Source: Pseudomonas yamanorum (lineage in GTDB: Bacteria > Pseudomonadota > Gammaproteobacteria > Pseudomonadales > Pseudomonadaceae). From it: a stretch of DNA of 64,000 nt. Below the pieces are notes generated by a model. It searched no databases and was not told the DNA's origin. It worked only from the letters and a program-made list of their open reading frames with translations. Position numbers and translations under genes: made by a program. Below, piece by piece: positions 1 through 7,840 of this stretch. Location of the stretch: the NCBI RefSeq assembly GCF_013386765.1, contig NZ_JACARE010000038.1:84750-148749 (forward strand), given 5' to 3'. The first letter of the stretch is position 1, and the number at the start of each line of letters is the position of its first letter.

Positions 1-1931
1 TCGATGGCCAAGCCATCGTTACCCATGCACTCCATCAACGCGGCTTGCCCGTGCAGGGCGTGATGGTTATCGGTAATGGCAAGGACCCGGAGCGGGTGCT
101 GTATACGCCCAATGCCCCCGACGGAGTGACCTTTCGCGAAGTGGCGGATCAGCAAGCACTCGACACCCTGCTGGAAAAAAACGAATGGCGGCTATACACC
201 GCGAACCGAAAGTCGCCCGTCAGTAAAGATGACGTTGATAAAGCCAAGACCGCGCTCACGAATCAAGCCACCAACCTGAGCCGGAATCCGATCACTGCCA
301 TCGATGCATTCGTCAAGACGCTCAAGCTCACGGGCGACACCAATACCCTTTCGCCCATCACGGGTGATGCCCAGGACGCGTTGTACAAACAACAGGTACA
401 ACTGCTGGTGGATAATGCCGACTACCAGTCAGTCAGCAGCGCTGAAGTGGCGGCAGAATCGACCGCCAACAAGATCCAGTTCGGGGTTGAAGTCGCCACA
501 ATATTCCTGGACCTGCTGCCGGTGCTCGGTAAGGTCGCTTCCACAGCCGTCCGGTTAGGAAAAGCCGGGTTAACGGCGCTACGCGCCAACGCCAGGGTCA
601 TACCCAAACTGATCAAGCATCCAACACTGGTGCGTGGGATCTATGCCGATTTTGCGACGTCGGCGACGGGCATCCCGCTGGTTCGCACCTCGCCACTGCG
701 GCCAGTACTCAAGCCCTCGATTGCCATAGCCCCACTGTCCCAGGGAAGCCCGCTACCGACGCCAGGTGCGAGCATCCCGAATACTGTTCCCCCAAGCTCA
801 GCCCCCTTCCCGAGTCCAGGCCGTGATCTGAGCCGCTACGCCGTGCCGGATACGCTGATCCAGGGGCGCCCGCTAAGACCGGACGGCACCTACAACGTCG
901 GCGAGCATTGGTATGTGCGCTTTACCGATAACACTGGGGAGAACAAGGTCTATCAGATCGATTCAGCCTTTCACGCACGCAGCGGGCGGGTCAATATCGT
1001 GGACCCCAATGCCTCGCCGACGGCACCCAGGAGCAGCAAAATAGTGGCTTCTGTGCAATCTGCAGGAAATGGCGAATGGCGACTGAATGAACTGCCGGGA
1101 GGTGGGAAACAACTACCCGAAACCGAATATGTCAGCCGCAGCAACGGTCGGCTGATCGAGGCCGATTTCACCCCGGCAGCGCTGCCGGTGGCCAGGCATT
1201 GGTTCAGACGGGATGCCCAGCGTTTCTACCAGTCTATGGTCGCAGGCGGTCAAATGCCGCCGCGCCCACCTCGGCTGACGCTCGCACCCAATACATCGCC
1301 TGCAGATCTGTTTCGTGATGCCTACAAAACCAGTGACATTGTCGTACTTGGCGAGCTTCACAACGAAATCGCCAGTTTTCAGCTGATCAAAGAGAATATG
1401 CAGGCCCTCAAAGAGGCCGGTGTCACCACCATCGCGCTTGAAAATGTGGAAACCGATGCCGCAGGCCGAGTCGTCGATGTGGGTATGGGCAGTGGACGGC
1501 CGGACGGCTCATCGCCCACGCTTTCGGAACTGACTCAGCTTGCTCATGAACATGGCATAACAATTAAAGCCCTCGACCATCGCTACCTGACCCGACGATC
1601 GGATATGCCCGGTTTCTACAAGGACGTCGCAGACAACGACAAGGGCATTACCCGCCTGCAGGAGTTCAACTACTACGCCACACGCATCCTGCAAAACCGC
1701 AAGCCAGGCGAAAAAATACTGGCCTTGGTTGGCAGGTCCCATATGAACACGGCTCGAAACATTCCGGGCCTCGCCGAACTGACCGGTGGCGTCGGGATCG
1801 GCGTTTACCCGACGACGACATCGAACGGGAGCATTGCCATCAGTGGTCCGTCAATACCGAAGGATCCCGGGAGAAGCGTAGCGAGTGGTCATACGGCCGG
1901 GGACTATCAGATTTTCCAGAAAATCAGTTGA
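1..1931 (+). CDS. C-terminal part of a large DUF6543/dermonecrotic-type toxin with a GExH effector domain (5' end outside window)
   Basis: The frame is open from base 3 to the stop at 1931, so the gene begins upstream; the TTG near 45 is not a convincing start. The first visible residues include YTPNAPDGVTFRE, a pattern I associate with Pseudomonas DUF6543 (dermonecrotic toxin domain) proteins. A hydrophobic stretch (bases about 500-600) and a Pro/Ser-rich linker (about 700-840) follow. The last 200 residues carry VVLGELHNE (around 1345), IALENVETD, ALDHRYLT and LALVGRSHMNT. This is the spaced Glu/His pattern of the ChaN/EreA/TIKI-like fold, annotated in some Pseudomonas proteins as membrane-targeted effector domain-containing toxin. 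Toxin role is inferred from family; target and secretion route are unknown. Confidence 0.7.
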   Translation, partial: DGQAIVTHALHQRGLPVQGVMVIGNGKDPERVLYTPNAPDGVTFREVADQQALDTLLEKNEWRLYTANRKSPVSKDDVDKAKTALTNQATNLSRNPITAIDAFVKTLKLTGDTNTLSPITGDAQDALYKQQVQLLVDNADYQSVSSAEVAAESTANKIQFGVEVATIFLDLLPVLGKVASTAVRLGKAGLTALRANARVIPKLIKHPTLVRGIYADFATSATGIPLVRTSPLRPVLKPSIAIAPLSQGSPLPTPGASIPNTVPPSSAPFPSPGRDLSRYAVPDTLIQGRPLRPDGTYNVGEHWYVRFTDNTGENKVYQIDSAFHARSGRVNIVDPNASPTAPRSSKIVASVQSAGNGEWRLNELPGGGKQLPETEYVSRSNGRLIEADFTPAALPVARHWFRRDAQRFYQSMVAGGQMPPRPPRLTLAPNTSPADLFRDAYKTSDIVVLGELHNEIASFQLIKENMQALKEAGVTTIALENVETDAAGRVVDVGMGSGRPDGSSPTLSELTQLAHEHGITIKALDHRYLTRRSDMPGFYKDVADNDKGITRLQEFNYYATRILQNRKPGEKILALVGRSHMNTARNIPGLAELTGGVGIGVYPTTTSNGSIAISGPSIPKDPGRSVASGHTAGDYQIFQKIS

Positions 1932-2327
1932 GTGCGTTTGGTGCGCGATGGGATCCCCTCACCATCGCGCATCCCGACGGGGATATCGTGCCGACAGCAC
2001 CCCGCCCTTTTAAATTGCACAGCTTGGGACGCCGCCGCAACAAAACCAACAAACTCTGATTAAAACGACAATAAATAGCCATAAATACCAATTTATGGAG
2101 AATTCCTATCAATTTTTTCAGACTACTTGCCATCTCTCCTGCCCACGATTAGGGTTGGACCTATGAAAACCTCTCACACCCTCATTCAGCTTCGCCAGCA
2201 CCGCAGCCTGTGCCTAGTCAGCGCACGACTGCCAGGCTGAATCGAACCGCCTCGTCCCAGCTTTATCCCCAAACAGTAGTTCCATGGCAGGCCGCCTTTT
2301 CTCGGCCCTACAACAAGGATTCTCCAG
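1932..2327. other. Intergenic region upstream of leuA
   Basis: This 396-base stretch separates the toxin gene from leuA. It is AT-rich at about 2030-2130 and contains a 25-codon ORF (2163-2240) described separately. A short GC hairpin (2290-2294 pairing with 2303-2307) lies about 20 bases before the leuA start. I could not place a confident sigma-70 promoter. Confidence 0.5.
2163..2240 (+). CDS. Putative leader peptide upstream of leuA (25 aa)
   Basis: ATG at 2163 opens a 25-codon ORF ending TGA at 2238-2240, 87 bases before leuA. The peptide begins MKTSHTLIQLRQ and ends HRSLCLVSARLPG. Five of 25 codons are Leu (CTC, CTT, CTG, CTA, CTG), including CTA, which is rare in Pseudomonas. A weak purine run (AGGG) sits about 11 bases upstream. 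Size, Leu content and position fit a leader peptide sensing charged tRNA-Leu, but I see no clear terminator/antiterminator pair behind it. A cysteine- or other amino-acid-responsive uORF is an alternative. Expression is not proven. Confidence 0.45.
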   Translation: MKTSHTLIQLRQHRSLCLVSARLPG

Positions 2328-4007
2328 ATGAGCATGCTCAAAGACCCGTCTTCGAAGTACCGCGCGTTTCCGACCATTGATATCCCGGACCGCACCTGGC
2401 CGTCGAAGACCATCACCGCCGCGCCGATCTGGTGCAGTTCCGACTTGCGCGACGGCAACCAGTCGCTGATCGAACCGATGGACGCGGTGAAAAAGCTGCG
2501 CTTCTGGAAGACCCTGGTCGCCGTCGGCGTGAAGGAAATCGAAGCTTCCTTCCCGGCTGCCTCGCAAACCGATTTCGACTTCGTGCGCACCCTGATCGAA
2601 GACAACCACATCCCCGCGGACACCACCATCCAGGTGCTGACCCAGGGCCGTGAAGACTTGATCGCCCGCACCTTCGAATCCCTGCGCGGCGCGAAGAAAG
2701 CCATCGTTCACTTGTACAACGCCACCTCACCGTCGTTCCGCCGCATCGTGTTCAACCAGGACAAGGACGGCATCAAGGCCATCGCGGTCAACGCGGCCAA
2801 GCTGTTCGTCAAATACGCTGCCCAGCAGCCGGAAACCCAGTGGACCTTCGAGTACTCGCCAGAGACTTTCAGCGCCACTGAGCTTGAGTTCGCCAAGGAA
2901 GTCTGTGACGCGGTGATCGAAGTCTGGAACCCGACGCCCGAGCACAAGGTGATCCTCAACCTGCCGGCCACCGTTGAATGCGCCACCCCGAACATCTATG
3001 CCGACCAGATCGAGTGGTTCGGTCGCCATATCAACCGTCGTGACAGCGTGATCATCAGCCTGCACACCCACAACGACCGTGGCACTGGCGTCGCCGCCAC
3101 CGAGCTGGGCCTGATGGCCGGCGCTGATCGCGTCGAAGGCTGCCTGTTCGGCAACGGCGAGCGTACCGGCAACGTCGACCTGGTGACCGTGGCGTTGAAC
3201 ATGTACACCCAGGGCCTCGACCCGCAGCTGGACTTCTCCGACATCGACGGCATCCGCAAAGTCGTCGAAGAGTGCAACCAGATACCGGTGCACCCGCGTC
3301 ACCCGTACGTTGGCGATCTGGTTCACACCGCCTTCTCCGGCTCCCACCAGGACGCGATCCGCAAGGGCTTCACCCAGCAGAAAGACGACGCCCTGTGGGA
3401 AGTGCCGTACTTGCCGATCGACCCGGCCGACATTGGCCGCAGCTACGAGGCGGTGATTCGAGTCAACAGCCAGTCGGGCAAAGGCGGCATCGCCTACCTG
3501 CTGGAGCAGGAATACGGCATCAGCTTGCCGCGCCGCATGCAGATCGAGTTCAGCCAGGTAGTACAGGCCGAAACCGACCGTGTGGGCCTGGAGATGACCG
3601 CAGCGCAGATCTACAGCCTGTTGCAACGTGAATACCTGCAAGCCAACACCCCGTACGCGCTGGTCAGCCATCGCTTGCAGGAAGAGAACGGCAACAGCTC
3701 GGTGGAAGTTGAAGTCTCCGGCAAGGGCCAGGGCGAAACCAACCTGCGCTGGCACGGCAAAGGCAACGGCGCCCTGGAAGCGCTGGTGGCCGGGCTGCCG
3801 ATTGGCGTGGAGATCATGGACTACAACGAGCACGCGATTGGCGCGGGCACCAATGCCAAGGCCGCAGCCTACATTGAGCTGCGGGTGAACGGTGAGCGTC
3901 CGGTGCACGGCGTGGGCATTGATGAAAACATCACCACGGCGAGCTTCAAGGCCGTGTTCAGCGCGCTGAACCGTTCGTTGAGCCAGTTGGAAGCGAAAGC
4001 GGCGTAA
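2328..4007 (+). CDS. leuA: 2-isopropylmalate synthase
   Basis: Condenses acetyl-CoA with 2-oxoisovalerate, the first committed step of leucine synthesis, in the cytoplasm. The 559-residue product has the DLRDGNQ metal/substrate motif at 39-45 and the HTHND motif at 246-250 of the HMGL-like TIM barrel. A C-terminal LeuA dimerisation/allosteric domain follows from about residue 430. Length matches the long LeuA form of Pseudomonas. The start has an AAGGAT ribosome site. The gene stands alone and ends in a strong hairpin terminator. The upstream 25-codon ORF suggests leucine-responsive control. Confidence 0.97.
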   Translation: MSMLKDPSSKYRAFPTIDIPDRTWPSKTITAAPIWCSSDLRDGNQSLIEPMDAVKKLRFWKTLVAVGVKEIEASFPAASQTDFDFVRTLIEDNHIPADTTIQVLTQGREDLIARTFESLRGAKKAIVHLYNATSPSFRRIVFNQDKDGIKAIAVNAAKLFVKYAAQQPETQWTFEYSPETFSATELEFAKEVCDAVIEVWNPTPEHKVILNLPATVECATPNIYADQIEWFGRHINRRDSVIISLHTHNDRGTGVAATELGLMAGADRVEGCLFGNGERTGNVDLVTVALNMYTQGLDPQLDFSDIDGIRKVVEECNQIPVHPRHPYVGDLVHTAFSGSHQDAIRKGFTQQKDDALWEVPYLPIDPADIGRSYEAVIRVNSQSGKGGIAYLLEQEYGISLPRRMQIEFSQVVQAETDRVGLEMTAAQIYSLLQREYLQANTPYALVSHRLQEENGNSSVEVEVSGKGQGETNLRWHGKGNGALEALVAGLPIGVEIMDYNEHAIGAGTNAKAAAYIELRVNGERPVHGVGIDENITTASFKAVFSALNRSLSQLEAKAA

Positions 4008-4025
4008 GCACTGCCGCGCAAATGC

Positions 4026-4061
4026 AAAAGGCCCCTGGATGAGCGTCCAGGGGCCTTTTTT
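4026..4061 (+). terminator. Rho-independent terminator of leuA
   Basis: Bases 4028-4039 and 4046-4057 form a perfect 12-bp stem with a 6-base loop, followed by a run of six T. It lies 20 bases after the leuA stop. Confidence 0.93.
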
Positions 4062-4094
4062 GGGCTCGGAACTTGTGGTGGCTGTCAGGGCCCC

Positions 4095-4178
4095 ATCGCG
4101 GGCAAGCCCGGCTCCCACAGGGGAATGCATTCCTCCAGACAACTCAGATCAAATGTGGGAGCCGGGCTTGCCCGCGAT
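4095..4178. repeat. REP doublet (REPIN-like inverted pair)
   Basis: A 25-base element at 4095-4119 (ATCGCGGGCAAGCCCGGCTC...) recurs as its exact reverse complement at 4154-4178, with 34 bases between. This is the common P. fluorescens REP type (GTGGGAGCCGGGCTTGCCCGCGAT). It sits between the convergent leuA and yafV-like genes. Confidence 0.92.
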
Positions 4179-4205
4179 AGCAATCTATCAGGCGACGAAA
4201 ACCGT

Positions 4206-4997
4206 TCAGGTGAACTCGAAGCTATCCGCATCCAGGTTCGCCGGAAAGCGTGTGCGATACGCCGCCAATTCCGATGCATCCAGGCACACCTGGAACACTC
4301 CGTCCGCCTCCCCTGCGCTCAGCAGGCTTTCTCCCTGGAAGTCCAGGACCTGGCTGTCACCGGTATAGGCAAAACCCTTGCCGTCCGTGCCCACCCGGTT
4401 CACCGCCGCCACGTAGCACAGGTTTTCGATGGCCCGTGCCGGCAGCAGGCGGTTCCAATGCTGTCGCCGTGCGCCCGGCCAGTTGGCGGTGTACAGCAGC
4501 AAGTCAGTGTCCTGGGCGTCACGGCTCCACACCGGGAAGCGCAGGTCGTAGCAGATCAACGGACGAATCCGCCAGCCCTTGAGTTCGAACTGCACCTGAC
4601 GCTCGCCGGGGGTGTAGTGATCGTGCTCACCGGCCATGCGGAACAAGTGGCGCTTGTCGTAGTGCAACACCTCGCCATCCGGGCGCGCCCAGAGCAAGCG
4701 GTTGCGATGACTGCGGTCGGCGGCCTGGATGATCACACTGCCGGTGATCACCGCGTTGTACTTCTTCGCCTGGGCCTGGAGCCATTGATGGGTGGGGCCG
4801 TTTTCGGGCTCGGCGAGCGTTTCCGATTCCATCGAAAAACCGGTGGTGAACATCTCCGGCAGCACGATCAGGTCGGCCCCCCTCGCCTGCTCCAGCAGCA
4901 GATCGAAATGCTCGAGGTTGGCCTGGCGGTCATGCCAGGCCAGGGTCGTTTGCACCAGGGCAATGTTCAGGTTGGGTAACGTACTCAGATCACGCAT
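4206..4997 (-). CDS. yafV: Nitrilase-superfamily omega-amidase (YafV-like)
   Basis: Carbon-nitrogen hydrolase expected to cleave alpha-keto acid omega-amides such as 2-oxoglutaramate. The Glu-Lys-Cys triad is visible: E48 in VLPEMF, K115 in HYDKRH and C149 in LICYDLRFP. I place the start at ATG 4997 (263 aa), since the longer frame would run deep into the upstream gene. The start overlaps the end of the aminotransferase gene by 13 bases, so the two are probably translationally coupled. Paired with a glutamine/methionine-type transaminase, this fits the transaminase-omega-amidase route. Confidence 0.88.
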   Translation of the reverse strand: MRDLSTLPNLNIALVQTTLAWHDRQANLEHFDLLLEQARGADLIVLPEMFTTGFSMESETLAEPENGPTHQWLQAQAKKYNAVITGSVIIQAADRSHRNRLLWARPDGEVLHYDKRHLFRMAGEHDHYTPGERQVQFELKGWRIRPLICYDLRFPVWSRDAQDTDLLLYTANWPGARRQHWNRLLPARAIENLCYVAAVNRVGTDGKGFAYTGDSQVLDFQGESLLSAGEADGVFQVCLDASELAAYRTRFPANLDADSFEFT

Positions 4998-6133
4998 AGT
5001 TTCTCGGCTGCTTGGCGCAGCGTCTCCTCGCGTTTGGCGAAGCACAGGCGCACCAGGCGCTGGCCTTGCGGTGGGTTCTGGTAGAACACCGAGACCGGGA
5101 TGGTGGCCACGCCATGTTCGCGGGTCATCCACAGCGACATGGCGACGTCATCCAGGTCCGGGCGAATCTGTGAGTAATCCACCAGTTGGAAGTAGGTACC
5201 GGCCACCCGGGTAAAGCTGAAACGCGAAGGTTCCAGCAGGTCGCAGAACAGGTCGCGCTTGGCTTGATAGAAAGCCGGCAGCTCCTCGACATGCTCCGGG
5301 TGTTCGGCCATGAAGTCTGCCAAAGCGTACTGCAACGGGGTCACGCCGCAAAAGTTGACATATTGATGCACCTTGCGCAGCTCGGCGCTGAGGGCCGGCG
5401 GCGCGACAACGTAGCCGGTTTTCCAGCCCGTGACGTGGTAGGTCTTGCCGAACGAGCTGACCACGAACGCACGCTGGTACAGCTCTTCGTGGGCCAGCAC
5501 GCTGACGTGGGGCACACCGTCGAATACCAGGTGCTCGTAGACCTCGTCGCTGACCAGGTAGATATCGCGGTCGCGGATCAACTCGGCCAACTGGTCCAGC
5601 TCGGCGCGGCTGATCAGGGCGCCTGTGGGGTTGTGCGGGCTGTTGAGGATGATCATGCGGGTGCGCGGTGACAGCGCAGCACGCAGCCGCTCAAAGTCCA
5701 GGGCGAAGTCATGCAGGCCCAGTTGCACATGCACGCAGCGACCGCCCGCCAGCTCTACCGAGGGCTCGTAGCTGTCGTAGGCAGGATCGAACACAATGAC
5801 CTCATCACCACTGCGGATCACCGCCTGGATCGCGCAGAAGATCGCTTCGGTGGCGCCTGGGGTGATGGTCACTTCGCTGTCGGCATTCACCGTTGCGCCA
5901 TAGCTGCGGGCGATCTTGGCCGCCACTTGCTGGCGCAGCACCGGCAGGCCGGTCATGGGTGCGTATTGGTTATGGCCTAGGGCGATATGCTTGCCCACGC
6001 CATCAAGCAAACCCTGAGGCCCGTTGAAGTCGGGAAAACCCTGGGACAGGTTGAGCGCACCGGTTTCGGCAGCGAGTTGTGACATGGTGGTGAAGATGGT
6101 GGTGCCGACATTCGGCAGCTTGCTGGTGATCAT
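4985..6133 (-). CDS. ybdL: PLP-dependent class I aminotransferase (YbdL/methionine aminotransferase-like)
   Basis: A 382-residue fold-type I transaminase. Visible motifs are NSPHNPTG (164-171), SDEVYE (195-200) and SSFGKTYHVTGW with the PLP lysine K230. These match the YbdL/KAT group, which transaminates methionine, glutamine and aromatic amino acids. The 3' end overlaps the omega-amidase start. Together they could recover 2-oxo-4-methylthiobutyrate at the cost of glutamine, with the amidase removing the 2-oxoglutaramate formed. Pathway assignment is inference; the family is clear. Confidence 0.9.
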   Translation of the reverse strand: MITSKLPNVGTTIFTTMSQLAAETGALNLSQGFPDFNGPQGLLDGVGKHIALGHNQYAPMTGLPVLRQQVAAKIARSYGATVNADSEVTITPGATEAIFCAIQAVIRSGDEVIVFDPAYDSYEPSVELAGGRCVHVQLGLHDFALDFERLRAALSPRTRMIILNSPHNPTGALISRAELDQLAELIRDRDIYLVSDEVYEHLVFDGVPHVSVLAHEELYQRAFVVSSFGKTYHVTGWKTGYVVAPPALSAELRKVHQYVNFCGVTPLQYALADFMAEHPEHVEELPAFYQAKRDLFCDLLEPSRFSFTRVAGTYFQLVDYSQIRPDLDDVAMSLWMTREHGVATIPVSVFYQNPPQGQRLVRLCFAKREETLRQAAEKLCVI

Positions 6134-6200
6134 CGGGGCGCCCCTTGCGGTGAGCTCCCAGTTTTAAGCTGCATGCCGCGAAGGGTCAACCGCCAGGCAC

Positions 6201-6231
6201 AAAAAAGGGCTCTGAAAGAGCCCTTTTTCAA
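6201..6231 (-). terminator. Terminator downstream of der
   Basis: AAAAAGGGCTCT-GAAA-GAGCCCTTTTT forms a perfect stem with flanking A and T runs. Read on the minus strand it follows the der stop at 6242 directly. Confidence 0.88.
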
Positions 6232-6241
6232 CCGATCAGGA

Positions 6242-7711
6242 TCAGCGCTTGTCGCGGCGCTTTTTGTCGGCTTTCTTGTGGTGCGTCATCATCCGGCGCT
6301 TTTTGTTTACCTGGCGGTCGGTGAGGCTGTTCTTGTTGCCTTCGTACGGGTTCTCACCGCCCTTGAACTCGATACGGATCGGCGTGCCGACCAGCTTCAA
6401 GACACGGCGATAGGTGTTTTCCAGGTAACGCACGTAAGACTTCGGCACTTTCTCCAGCTGGTTACCGTGGATCACGATAATCGGCGGGTTGGCACCACCC
6501 AAGTGAGCGTAACGCAGCTTGATCCGACGGTTGTTGACCATCGGTGGCGCGTGCTCGCTGACCGCATCTTCAAGAATCTGGGTCAGGCGGTTGGTTGGCC
6601 AGCGGGTGACCGCGGACTTGAACGAGTTCTGCACCGAAGCGTAGAGGTTGCCCACGCCGGTACCGTGCAGTGCCGAGATAAAGTGAATATCGGCGAACTC
6701 GACGAAGAACAGGCGACGCTGCAGCTCGATCTTGACGAAATCGCGCTCGCTCGGCGTCATGCCGTCCCACTTGTTGATCGCGATCACCAGGGCGCGACCG
6801 GCTTCCAGGGCAAAGCCCAGCAAGTTCAGGTCGTGGTCTACCACGCCTTCGCGGGCGTCCATGACGAAGATCACCACGTTGGCGTCTTTGATCGCCTGCA
6901 GGGTTTTCACCACCGAGAACTTTTCAACTTCCTCGTGGATCTTGCCACGCTTGCGCACACCGGCTGTGTCGATCAGCGTGTACTTCTCGTCGTTACGCTC
7001 GAACGGGATGTAGATACTGTCGCGGGTGGTACCAGGCTCGTCATAGACGATAACCCGATCTTCACCGAGCATCCGGTTGACCAGGGTCGACTTGCCGACG
7101 TTCGGGCGGCCGATGATCGCGATCTTGATACCGTCTTTTTCGCTTGGGCCAGGAATGCGCTTGGCTTCCTCGCCTTCGGCAACGATCTCTTCTTCGCCTT
7201 CGACTTCATCCACGTCATCACGCGGGAAGTCGCGCAGGGCGATTTCCAGCATCTGGGTGATGCCACGACCGTGGGCACCGGCGATCGGAATCGCGTCGCC
7301 CAGGCCCATCGGGCTGAATTCGGCACGGGCCATCTCAGGATCGATGTTGTCGATCTTGTTGGCCACCACGTAGGAACGCTTGTTGCGCTTGCGCAGGTGC
7401 TCGCCAATCATCTGGTCGGCAGCGGTGTAGCCCGCGCGGGCGTCCACCAGGAACAACACGACATCGGCTTCTTCAATGGCCAGCAGCGACTGCTCGGCCA
7501 TCTTTTCGTCCATGCCATGCTCGTCACCGGAGATACCACCGGTGTCGACAATAATGTAGGAGCGCCCTTGCCACTTTGCCTCACCGTATTGGCGATCACG
7601 GGTCAGACCGGACAAGTCGCCGACGATGGCGTCGCGAGTCCTGGTCAGGCGGTTGAACAAGGTGGACTTGCCGACGTTCGGTCGGCCCACCAGGGCGATT
7701 ACGGGAACCAT
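6242..7711 (-). CDS. der: Ribosome-assembly GTPase Der (EngA)
   Basis: Essential tandem GTPase needed for 50S subunit maturation. There are two G domains, each with a GRPNVGKS P-loop (residues 8-15 and about 200-207) and NKxD-type motifs, then a C-terminal KH-like domain and a basic tail. A frame extension reaches a GTG at 7723, but the GGAG ribosome site lies inside it, 8 bases before the ATG at 7711, so I use 7711 (489 aa). It is the last gene of the minus-strand hisS-yfgM-bamB-der group. Confidence 0.96.
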   Translation of the reverse strand: MVPVIALVGRPNVGKSTLFNRLTRTRDAIVGDLSGLTRDRQYGEAKWQGRSYIIVDTGGISGDEHGMDEKMAEQSLLAIEEADVVLFLVDARAGYTAADQMIGEHLRKRNKRSYVVANKIDNIDPEMARAEFSPMGLGDAIPIAGAHGRGITQMLEIALRDFPRDDVDEVEGEEEIVAEGEEAKRIPGPSEKDGIKIAIIGRPNVGKSTLVNRMLGEDRVIVYDEPGTTRDSIYIPFERNDEKYTLIDTAGVRKRGKIHEEVEKFSVVKTLQAIKDANVVIFVMDAREGVVDHDLNLLGFALEAGRALVIAINKWDGMTPSERDFVKIELQRRLFFVEFADIHFISALHGTGVGNLYASVQNSFKSAVTRWPTNRLTQILEDAVSEHAPPMVNNRRIKLRYAHLGGANPPIIVIHGNQLEKVPKSYVRYLENTYRRVLKLVGTPIRIEFKGGENPYEGNKNSLTDRQVNKKRRMMTHHKKADKKRRDKR

Positions 7712-7743
7712 GCGGCTCTCCACTTCGTTATTTCAGAAAATAC

Positions 7744-7767
7744 AAAAGCCGCTGCAAGGCAGCGGCT
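7744..7767 (-). terminator. Terminator between bamB and der
   Basis: AGCCGCTGC-AAG-GCAGCGGCT forms a 9-bp stem, followed on the minus strand by TTTTGTATTTT. It would end transcripts from bamB, so der may need its own promoter or readthrough. Confidence 0.75.
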
Positions 7768-7776
7768 GGTGCTCGA

Positions 7777-7802
7777 CTGTAGGAGCGAGCTTGCTCCTAC
7801 AG
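7777..7802. repeat. REP-like palindrome
   Basis: CTGTAGGAGC-GAGCTT-GCTCCTACAG, a 10-bp perfect palindrome of the TGTAGGAGCGAGCTTGCTC type common in P. fluorescens, in the bamB-der gap. Confidence 0.8.
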
Positions 7803-7840
7803 GTGAAGCTGCCTGAGGGGTAGCCCCCCAAGCATAGTTC

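Noticed and set aside
2290..2307. GGCCG...CGGCC hairpin before leuA as an attenuator
   Set aside because: Five base pairs and no T tract; too weak to call a terminator.
2727..4142. 471-codon minus-strand open frame opposite leuA
   Set aside because: It runs through the leuA terminator and REP region on the opposite strand and lacks a ribosome site; leuA is certain.
7712..7723. Four-residue N-terminal extension of Der from a GTG
   Set aside because: It contains the likely ribosome binding site for the ATG at 7711.
6173..7816. 547-codon plus-strand open frame opposite der
   Set aside because: It is the antisense shadow of der; high GC keeps the opposite frame open, and the protein has no recognisable domain.
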